Part shown: positions 14,905-20,832 of the stretch, piece after piece
Numbering within the stretch: position 1 is the stretch's first letter
Layout: every line of letters begins with the position of its first letter
NCBI GenBank assembly: GCA_052033505.1
Contig: JBPOJN010000079.1
Span: 1 to 20,832 of the forward strand
Direction: 5' to 3'
From: JBPOJN01 sp052033505
GTDB taxonomy: Bacteria > UBA10199 > JACPAL01 > GCA-016699445
DNA length: 20,832 nucleotides
Position numbers and translations under genes: made by a program
The notes under the pieces: model-generated
What the model was told of the DNA's origin: nothing
What the model saw: the letters and a program-made list of their open reading frames with translations, nothing else
The model's database searches: none

Positions 14905-15525
14905 ATGGCGGCTTTCTTAGGGGTCAAAAAGGCTAAAAAAACAGCGGCCCTTTATGCGCGCGTTTCCACGACCGACCAGGACGTAGCGATGCAACTTCAT
15001 GCCCTGCGGGAGTACTGCAAGCTTCGTAAAATCAAGGTCTTCCAGGAATACACGGATAGCGGCATTTCCGGAATGAAAGACTCGCGACCTTCCCTAGATC
15101 TCATGATGGAAGACGCGCGACAGAAAAAATTCGACACGATCATCGTCTACCGCTTCGATCGCTTCGCACGCTCCGCCCGACACCTGATATTGGCCCTGGA
15201 AGAATTCCAGTCGCTGGGCATCGACTTCATTTCTTACCAAGAAAACATCGACACCGATTCGCCCCTAGGCAAGGCTCTCTTCGTCATCGTCGGAGCCGTC
15301 GCGGAACTCGAGCGCAACATCATCGTCGAGCGCGTCAAAAGCGGTCTCGAAATGGCGAAGAGCAAAGGCATCCAACTGGGTCGTCCCCACGTCCATTTCA
15401 ACATACAAAAGGCTCAACGTTGGAAAGACCGCGGTGCAGGATTACGCCTCATCTCCGAAAAAGTGGGCGTGAGCCGCACCACGCTCTCCCGCTATTTCAC
15501 ACGCGTCGCGGTCGGGACGGGATAA
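14905..15525 (+). CDS. Serine recombinase, resolvase/invertase family
   Basis: Small serine site-specific recombinase of 206 residues. The catalytic domain begins after a ~12-residue basic extension: LYARVSTTDQD with nucleophile Ser21, then YTDSGISGMKDSRPSL and YRFDRFARSARHL with the active-site arginines. The long helix is GKALFVIVGAVAELERNIIVERVKSGL. LGRP leads into a C-terminal helix-turn-helix (SEKVGVSRTTLSRYF). It looks intact. The start is ATG 14905 with GGAGG four bases upstream, a short spacing. No transposase, integron or plasmid genes are nearby and no invertible segment with flanking inverted repeats was found, so its target is unknown. It may be a domesticated resolvase or a remnant of a mobile element. 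Confidence 0.93.
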   Translation: MAAFLGVKKAKKTAALYARVSTTDQDVAMQLHALREYCKLRKIKVFQEYTDSGISGMKDSRPSLDLMMEDARQKKFDTIIVYRFDRFARSARHLILALEEFQSLGIDFISYQENIDTDSPLGKALFVIVGAVAELERNIIVERVKSGLEMAKSKGIQLGRPHVHFNIQKAQRWKDRGAGLRLISEKVGVSRTTLSRYFTRVAVGTG

Positions 15526-15561
15526 GACAAAAGACTTTCCTTTCTTTTACGTCGTGAATAG

Positions 15562-15576
15562 GGATTTTGAAAATCC
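15562..15576 (+). repeat. Small stem-loop in the thiolase leader
   Basis: GGATTT-TGA-AAATCC forms a six-base stem four bases upstream of the AAGGAG ribosome binding site of the thiolase. It is too weak and lacks a U-run to be a terminator of the recombinase gene; it may only modulate translation or be incidental. Confidence 0.35.
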
Positions 15577-15592
15577 AACGAAGGAGATCCCT

Positions 15593-16747
15593 ATGCCCGA
15601 AGCTTACATCATCGACGCCGTCCGAACCCCCCGCGGGAAAAGAAACGGATCTTTAGCGCACACCCACGCCATCGACTTGGCCATCGCCCCTCTGAAAGCC
15701 ATTGTCGAACGGAATAAATTAGATCCAGCCTTAGTCGACGAAGTTATCTACGGATGCGTGAGCCAGCGCGGTGAGCAGGACAACGTGATCTCGCGCGAAG
15801 CGGTCTTAGGCGCGGGCTTTCCCCTCGAAGTTGCCGGTTACGTCCTCAATCGTTTTTGCGGATCGGGACTGACATCCGTCAACGCCGCCGCTCACGCCGT
15901 CATGTCGGGTCAGGAAGATATCATGATCGCCGGCGGCGTCGAACACATGACGCGCGTGCCGATGGCGATCGACTTCGACGTGGGTGAATCGGCCTTCGGA
16001 CGGCGCTTTCCCGATCTCGTGCCTCAAGGGATTTCGGCCGAAATGATCGCGGAAAAATACGGATTCACACGCCGCCAGGTCGATGAGTTCGCGGCCGAGT
16101 CACAGAGGCGCGCCGGAATCGCCTGGGAAGAAAAGAGATTCGCGAAAAGTATCGTCAGCATGAAGGTCAAAAACGCCGAAGGCGCCGAAGTGACGTTTGA
16201 AAAAGACGAGCACCTGCGCCCGACCACGACCGCCGAAGGTTTAGCGAAGCTGAAAACCGTCTTCAAAGACGACGGCGTCATTCATGCCGGCAATTCCTCC
16301 GGCATCGTCGACGGCGCCGGAACGGTTTTGATCGCATCGAAAAAAGGTTTGGAAAAGACGGGCCTCAAACCCCGAGCCCGCATCGTCGCCACATCTCAAA
16401 TCGGCAGTGATCCGGTCATCATGCTGCTCGCGCCGATCCCCGTAACACGGAAAATCTGCGCGAAAGCCGGCATCAAACTCAAAGACATCGATCTTTATGA
16501 AGTGAACGAAGCCTTCGCCCCCATTCCCATGGCGTGGCTGAAGGAACTCAAAGACGAAGGCGCGTCGTGGGACAAACTGAACGTCAACGGCGGCGCGATC
16601 GCGTTGGGCCACCCGATCGGAGCGACCGGAGCGATGTTGGTCGGGACTCTCCTGGATGAATTGGAACGTACTCATAAAAGATTCGGACTTGTAACTTTGT
16701 GTACTGGGCATGGGATGGCTCCTGCAGCCATCATCGAACGTCTTTGA
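15593..16747 (+). CDS. Acetyl-CoA acetyltransferase-type thiolase
   Basis: Thiolase (384 aa) that condenses or cleaves acyl-CoA with acetyl-CoA (acetoacetyl-CoA or beta-oxidation chemistry). N-terminus IIDAVRTPRGKRNGSLA is typical. The acyl-accepting Cys89 lies in NRFCGSGLTSVN, NEAF is at 305-308, and His340 is in GGAIALGHPIGATGA. The C-terminal acid/base Cys370 is in LCTGHGMAPAAIIERL, where the family usually has GGG or similar rather than GHG. ATG 15593 has AAGGAG seven bases upstream and is preferred to an upstream in-frame start. In my hand count the last 32 codons have G or C at only 11 third positions against 21 in the 25 before them, a sharp change. A second copy of the C-terminal sequence lies just downstream. 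Substrate chain length cannot be told. Confidence 0.94.
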   Translation: MPEAYIIDAVRTPRGKRNGSLAHTHAIDLAIAPLKAIVERNKLDPALVDEVIYGCVSQRGEQDNVISREAVLGAGFPLEVAGYVLNRFCGSGLTSVNAAAHAVMSGQEDIMIAGGVEHMTRVPMAIDFDVGESAFGRRFPDLVPQGISAEMIAEKYGFTRRQVDEFAAESQRRAGIAWEEKRFAKSIVSMKVKNAEGAEVTFEKDEHLRPTTTAEGLAKLKTVFKDDGVIHAGNSSGIVDGAGTVLIASKKGLEKTGLKPRARIVATSQIGSDPVIMLLAPIPVTRKICAKAGIKLKDIDLYEVNEAFAPIPMAWLKELKDEGASWDKLNVNGGAIALGHPIGATGAMLVGTLLDELERTHKRFGLVTLCTGHGMAPAAIIERL

Positions 16748-16768
16748 ACAGGACCATAGAAGGGGAGG

Positions 16769-16809
16769 CTCCATGTGGCTTTGCCACTGGAGGGGGCGAC
16801 GCGAGCCCC
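16769..16809. repeat. Two adjacent hairpins between the convergent thiolase and carboxylase genes
   Basis: CTCCA-(T)-GTGGC-TTT-GCCAC-TGGAG (16769-16792) has a ten-base-pair stem with one bulge. It is followed directly by GGGGC-GACGCGA-GCCCC (16793-16809). No U-run is present on either strand. They could block convergent transcription, or be a dispersed palindromic repeat. Confidence 0.6.
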
Positions 16810-16846
16810 TCATAACGTCCCGGCGGCGATTATTGAGAGGCTCTAA
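16779..16846 (+). pseudogene. Remnant of a second thiolase C-terminus
   Basis: At 16820-16846 the codons read PAAIIERL followed by TAA, identical in protein to the last eight residues of the intact thiolase, whose copy lies at 16721-16747. All eight codons differ synonymously (CCG/CCT, GCG/GCA, GCG/GCC, ATT/ATC, ATT/ATC, GAG/GAA, AGG/CGT, CTC/CTT). Upstream, CTTTGCCACTGGAGGGGG (from 16779) aligns with the intact CTTTGTGTACTGGGCATGGG (from 16695), the segment coding LCTG-G, with a one-base loss. The frame between the two blocks is broken by about 16 extra bases, so it is not translatable as a unit. The last codons overlap the stop of the convergent carboxylase-like gene. Confidence 0.7.
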
Positions 16847-19800
16847 GAGGGCTGTTCTAAAGTCGAGGCGTACAGGCGGCGGAATTCTGCGCCTTCGTAC
16901 CATTCCCTGACTTTTTGGCTCATGAACACACCGATCTTGTCGGCAGCCACGATCTCGGAAATGGCACCCGCCGTTTCGGCCCTTCGAATCGTGCTCATCA
17001 TGGTAATAACCTGATCTACCATAGCGGTCGCGATTTTCTGGGCTTCGTCTTTTTGCAGGCCGTCCCTTTGCTGAAGAAGTCGGGCCACGTTCAAAACATG
17101 GTTTTTATAGAACCCGATGCCCTTCCAGCCTTTGGGATCCAAGACCGCGACCGTGCTCGTGGGATCGGCGAACAATTTAATTTTCCCGTCTCGCGACAAA
17201 TCCTCCCCGATCGTTACATACATTCCACCCAAAACGCGCTTATTGGGACCGACCCAGGAAGTTTGCGGAGCTGAGTGCAAAGTCTGAGCGGAAGCGAGAC
17301 GCGCGCCGTGCTCTCCGCTGGCCGCGACCGTCCTCGGATCGTAGCCGGAAGCGGCTGGATCGGAAAGGATAGCCATCCACGGAGGAAGGCTTTCCAAAAA
17401 TGAGGCGATTTCACCGGCGGCCTCCGCAGGAAGCGTCATGCCGGGCTTGACTTGGGGAACGCCGTTGATGATTTTCAATCTTCCGGATTCATCCAAGTCA
17501 AACTCAGGAAGCATTTGAATGCCCCATAGAGCGACCGGATATCCATCTTTTGTGCCAAAACCTAAGACAGCATGGTGAGTCTTCGTCGGAACCGATACGA
17601 AGCTTCCAGGATCCACGAAAGCCGCCAATTCATCTCGCGTGTCGTAGACACCCGGGGGATAAGGGAGTTTTTTCTCATTCGCGATCTGCTTTATCCTCTG
17701 CTGAGAGGCTCGAATGGCGATCTGAATATCTCGACCCGTTCCTTTTTGCTGAATCGCGACGCGTTCGGGGCTTACAGGCAATCCGGGCAATGGCATCGTG
17801 CGACGGATGTCCGGAATCGCCGGGTTTTGATCCAGCACTTTCAAGGCCTCCAACATGCCTTGCGCTTCCGAAGACACCAAATGCGTGCTCATACCCTCGG
17901 CAAGCATTCTCTTGGATCCTCCCAAGGCTGCTTGATCGGGAAAAAGCTCGGCATTGAACATTTTATTGATCGCCTCGAAGCCGGTCAGAATGATGAAACT
18001 GTCTTTTCCATTCCCGTTTCCGCGTTGGCCTCTCAAGGTCCGGCAAAGTCTTAAATTATAAAGACCGATCCCGGTCGCGATGCCGCCTTCCGCTAAGAGC
18101 ATCGCTAGCGTCGGAATATCGGCAGCCGCGCGCGCGAAAGCCCCGGCGCTTTTGGCCGAGCCACGCAAACTTTCGACGTTAATCCCGCCTTTCAGGAGAT
18201 CCGTGGGGTAGAACCTGGATTCGCCGCCGACGTCGAGCCATTGACCCAACATGATTTCTTCCAGTGATCCCATTTTCCAATGCGCCAATAGAGAATCTAC
18301 ATCCTCACGATTGAGATAGATTTTCTTCTGCGCCTCATCCCATCGAAGCCTGAGGTCGTCACCTCGTCTGGGTATCAATTCTTCGGGAAGGGCCATTTTA
18401 GCGCCCGAGGTCTCGGCGATATAAATGGGCGGAAAACCTTCGCGGGTGGCATAGTCCATGATTTCTTTCAAAGCTGACCCACTTTGAAAATCCATGGCGC
18501 CGAGCGGCGTATCGCGGTGGGTTCGATCGTGTCCCACCAGAACCATCTGTTTGCCTTCGGGAAAATTCGGCAATTTGACTTTGATCACAAACCCCACGAT
18601 GCCCGTCTCGTTTTTACCGGGTTCTCTTTGCACGGCTTGGACTTTTCCGCCCTTAACGACAAGCTCTCCCAGGACTTCAACAAGATTTTCAGGCGCCGTT
18701 AGCCCTTGCATCTCCCAAATCTTGGCCGCTTCTTTCGGGAAAAGCGCGGGCCTGTCATAAATAAAAGTGGATCCCGCTTTTTGAGCGGCCGACCGTCTTC
18801 GGTCCAAAGGCGTTCTATCTCGGATCTTTTCATCCGCCGGGGACCATTCGCCAGGATTCAAAGTTCGGGAAGGATCGGAAAGAAAACCTTCCAACACCTC
18901 TCGGCGCACCAAGACCTGCTGCGGGACCCCATCGATCGAGGTTTCGACGAGATAGAGCACGCGGCTTTTGGCGACGGGACCTACGTCTTCGATGCTGACC
19001 AAGGCCGTCACTTGGACCGGTCGTCCCGAAACGAGAAATTCTAATCTGGCTTCGATAAGGGTTTTTTCGACGAAAAGACCGTCTCGTTCGCCTAAAGATT
19101 CGCGTGCAAAATCCTGCATCAGACTTTCGAACTTTTCAGGAGAGACCGACCAAAGCCCCTCGAGATAAAAACGAAGCCGGTTCCATTGAGGCACTTGATC
19201 ATTTTTAGGCCATTTTTCTTTATTTCCAAGTTGGCGTCCAAGCTCGCGAGCGAGGTTTACGTGCGTAGAAAGCAAGGAAGCGAGGCGTCCATTTTTTTGA
19301 CCGGGTATTTCACCCGGAGGAACGATGCTCGAGAGATAGTAATGTGTGTCTTTCTCGCCGTGCAGTACGAGAACGCGCCCGGCATGCTCGTCGAATGCAG
19401 GAACAGCTTCGATGTGGGAATACTCGCCAAGACGGTTTAAGCCGTGAAACTTTCCCAGCAAAGGATCGATGCCGTCGAGGACGGAGTCATGGGCGAAAGC
19501 CCCGGAACCCGGTAACGTCGTTTTATACCCTGCTATATTCCAGTCCTTTTCGTATCTTTCGCGGTTTCTGAACGTCCAATATAACGGCTTTTCGCCGGCA
19601 CCGCGGTTCACCTCCACAGTCACGCGCCACAACCTGTCTTTGAGATCCGAAAAAGACTCTTCCGACAACACTTCAGTGATCATTTCCTCGAGAGTCTGAG
19701 CGGACAAGTCGCCGCCTTTCACGATCGCTCCCAACCGGATAGGCAAAAGGTTCGACTCGGGGATGATAAGATCAATCGCCCCATCTTGCTCACACTTCCA

Positions 19801-20832
19801 AAGAGCCCCTTGTTGCTTCAACGCGCGCAACGCCTCACGTATACCCTCTTTGATGTCCGTCCGATTCACCGAATGCATGACAGCGACCACGCGGCGGTGG
19901 TCGTTTTCCTTTTCTTCGACAAGTCCCGACCAGGACGAAGAATCCAGGGCTTGGCTCTCCACGATCTTTCCCCATTGGGCGTAACGGCGGCGAAAGGTGA
20001 TATGCGCGCTAAAGGCCCGTTGGATAGGAGTCAGCCCAACGTCTTCCAAATACTCCAATAACCGCCCCCTCATCGGGAAAGGAGAAGTTTCAATGCGCTC
20101 GATGAGTGCCTGACGTTGAACAGAGCCGATGGGAAAGTCCGCGATCCGACAAAACAGCCTCTTAATATCAGCCTCTACGAAAGACCTGAATTCGGCAGAA
20201 AGATAAGGAATGATGCCCGCCAAATCCTCGAACTGAGTGACTAAAGTTTCGACAGACCCATCGGATTTTACCAAAGGAGAGTTCAAATAAACGACTTCCC
20301 CGCGACGGTCTTGGAGGGTCAACGTCGTTCTGCCGCGAAACGGTAAGACACCGATCTGAATCTCACTCGCATCTTCTTTGAGAAAAACGCTACTCTGAAA
20401 GCGCCCTTCTTGCAGCCCCAACTTCAGAGGAAAAGCCGCCGTCTGTTTTCCCATTTCGTTCAGGAAAGCGAACTCAAGCTGGGTCTTAAGATATTCCGGC
20501 GACGAAAAATCCAATCGGACAATGATGGGCACTAGGGTATCGTCCGATTTTTTCCAAAGGGCGAAGATTCCTGATCGGGGCTGATCGTTTTCATACAAAA
20601 TCGCTCTCTCTATGTGATGCACTTCTCCGGAAGAGCTTCGGCTTAAAAAGACACGGTCTTTCCCCGGAGTAATCGCGGTGGAGAAGAGTTTTTCCCAGTC
20701 GCCTGCGGAAGAAGCGATGATCGAAGCCAAAGGCCCTACAAACCCTTTTTCATCTCCCTGTAAAAGCTCTCGAAAAACAATGTCGTCCGCCGATAATTCT
20801 TCCAGTTTCACGCCTTTCGCCGAACGCGCTCG
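16843..20832 (-). CDS. Eukaryotic-type acetyl-CoA carboxylase homologue: central and carboxyltransferase regions (partial)
   Basis: Over 1,320 residues are visible and the frame is open through the right edge, so the N-terminus is missing; GTG at 20811 is unlikely to be the start. Numbered from that GTG, ~200-700 resembles the eukaryotic ACC central region: ADIKRLF, YWTFRNRERYEKD, a DRLWRVTVEVN block and AGSTFIYDRPALFPKEAAKIWE (yeast/human: LGTTYIYDFPEMFRQ-LFKLW). The carboxyltransferase N half (~705-1000) has KLPNFPEGKQMVLVGHDRTHR, IYIAETSGAKMALPEE, GESRFYPTD, ESLRGSA, GIGLYNLRL, SFIILTGFEAINK and LGGSKRM, collinear with the eukaryotic enzyme. The C half (~1050-1300) keeps DPGSF, LGGMYVTI and FADPTSTVAVLDPKG. 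The usual NWRGFSGG is replaced by SDPAASGY and the ADxxSRGGVLEPEG arginine by Thr. ACC normally makes malonyl-CoA; activity here is doubtful. No biotin motif is visible in this part. Confidence 0.85.
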   Translation of the reverse strand, partial: RARSAKGVKLEELSADDIVFRELLQGDEKGFVGPLASIIASSAGDWEKLFSTAITPGKDRVFLSRSSSGEVHHIERAILYENDQPRSGIFALWKKSDDTLVPIIVRLDFSSPEYLKTQLEFAFLNEMGKQTAAFPLKLGLQEGRFQSSVFLKEDASEIQIGVLPFRGRTTLTLQDRRGEVVYLNSPLVKSDGSVETLVTQFEDLAGIIPYLSAEFRSFVEADIKRLFCRIADFPIGSVQRQALIERIETSPFPMRGRLLEYLEDVGLTPIQRAFSAHITFRRRYAQWGKIVESQALDSSSWSGLVEEKENDHRRVVAVMHSVNRTDIKEGIREALRALKQQGALWKCEQDGAIDLIIPESNLLPIRLGAIVKGGDLSAQTLEEMITEVLSEESFSDLKDRLWRVTVEVNRGAGEKPLYWTFRNRERYEKDWNIAGYKTTLPGSGAFAHDSVLDGIDPLLGKFHGLNRLGEYSHIEAVPAFDEHAGRVLVLHGEKDTHYYLSSIVPPGEIPGQKNGRLASLLSTHVNLARELGRQLGNKEKWPKNDQVPQWNRLRFYLEGLWSVSPEKFESLMQDFARESLGERDGLFVEKTLIEARLEFLVSGRPVQVTALVSIEDVGPVAKSRVLYLVETSIDGVPQQVLVRREVLEGFLSDPSRTLNPGEWSPADEKIRDRTPLDRRRSAAQKAGSTFIYDRPALFPKEAAKIWEMQGLTAPENLVEVLGELVVKGGKVQAVQREPGKNETGIVGFVIKVKLPNFPEGKQMVLVGHDRTHRDTPLGAMDFQSGSALKEIMDYATREGFPPIYIAETSGAKMALPEELIPRRGDDLRLRWDEAQKKIYLNREDVDSLLAHWKMGSLEEIMLGQWLDVGGESRFYPTDLLKGGINVESLRGSAKSAGAFARAAADIPTLAMLLAEGGIATGIGLYNLRLCRTLRGQRGNGNGKDSFIILTGFEAINKMFNAELFPDQAALGGSKRMLAEGMSTHLVSSEAQGMLEALKVLDQNPAIPDIRRTMPLPGLPVSPERVAIQQKGTGRDIQIAIRASQQRIKQIANEKKLPYPPGVYDTRDELAAFVDPGSFVSVPTKTHHAVLGFGTKDGYPVALWGIQMLPEFDLDESGRLKIINGVPQVKPGMTLPAEAAGEIASFLESLPPWMAILSDPAASGYDPRTVAASGEHGARLASAQTLHSAPQTSWVGPNKRVLGGMYVTIGEDLSRDGKIKLFADPTSTVAVLDPKGWKGIGFYKNHVLNVARLLQQRDGLQKDEAQKIATAMVDQVITMMSTIRRAETAGAISEIVAADKIGVFMSQKVREWYEGAEFRRLYASTLEQPS

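Noticed and set aside
16748..16842. A standard intrinsic terminator for the thiolase
   Set aside because: The hairpins are strong but neither strand has a U-run after them, so I list them only as hairpins.
16241..16903. A 220-codon minus-strand open frame
   Set aside because: Mostly antisense to the thiolase and overlapping the carboxylase-like stop; explained by GC-rich codons on the other strand.
20809..20811. GTG as start codon of the carboxylase-like gene
   Set aside because: The frame stays open to the window edge (Arg-Ala-Arg-Ser-Ala-Lys-Gly before it), and homologues have large domains upstream.
1..20832. CRISPR arrays, insertion sequences or a defence island
   Set aside because: No regularly spaced repeats, transposase genes or defence-type genes beyond the broken ATPase and the lone serine recombinase were seen.

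Overview
The window comes from a Gram-negative bacterium: it encodes an OmpA-type envelope protein with a signal peptide, a lipobox lipoprotein and a type I signal peptidase. Base composition is moderately GC-rich. The style (OmpA proteins with calcium-type linkers, PHP-containing DnaE) is compatible with a deltaproteobacterial or Bdellovibrionota-like lineage, but the sequence alone does not fix the phylum and I hold this loosely.

Layout. (1) 1-463: start of dnaE (minus strand, running off the left edge) and a 44-bp imperfect palindrome. (2) 464-1482: a broken AAA ATPase of the AAA_14/DUF4143 kind (plus strand). (3) 1491-11807, all minus strand: a long gene-expression and envelope cluster, in transcription order rimP, nusA, infB, rbfA, rpsO, pnp, maf, lepB and an OmpA-like gene. 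Spacing is tight and rbfA overlaps infB. A terminator-like hairpin in the leader upstream of rimP suggests attenuation. (4) 11919-12173, plus strand: tRNA-Leu(CAA) and tRNA-Met(CAT), divergent from the cluster. (5) 12291-15525, plus strand: der, an unknown lipoprotein and a solitary serine recombinase. (6) 15593-16747, plus strand: an acetyl-CoA acetyltransferase-type thiolase. (7) 16843-20832, minus strand and convergent with the thiolase: a very large ORF, open at the right edge, homologous to the central plus carboxyltransferase part of eukaryotic-type multidomain acetyl-CoA carboxylase.

The rimP-pnp genes act together in transcription elongation, initiation of translation, 30S maturation and RNA turnover. 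Der also serves ribosome (50S) assembly. truB and the ylxR-type gene that often sit in this cluster are not present here. The thiolase and the carboxylase-like protein both concern acyl-CoA chemistry but are convergent and need not be co-regulated.

Most interesting points: the eukaryotic-type ACC homologue whose carboxyltransferase half lacks two normally invariant arginines; a second, synonymously recoded copy of the thiolase C-terminus 99 bp downstream of the real one, next to a compositional break in the thiolase 3' end; the nusA-operon leader attenuator; the palindrome abutting a possibly leaderless gene; and an A7 run that places the obvious dnaE ATG out of frame. I found no CRISPR array, no insertion sequence, no rRNA and no recognisable defence system.
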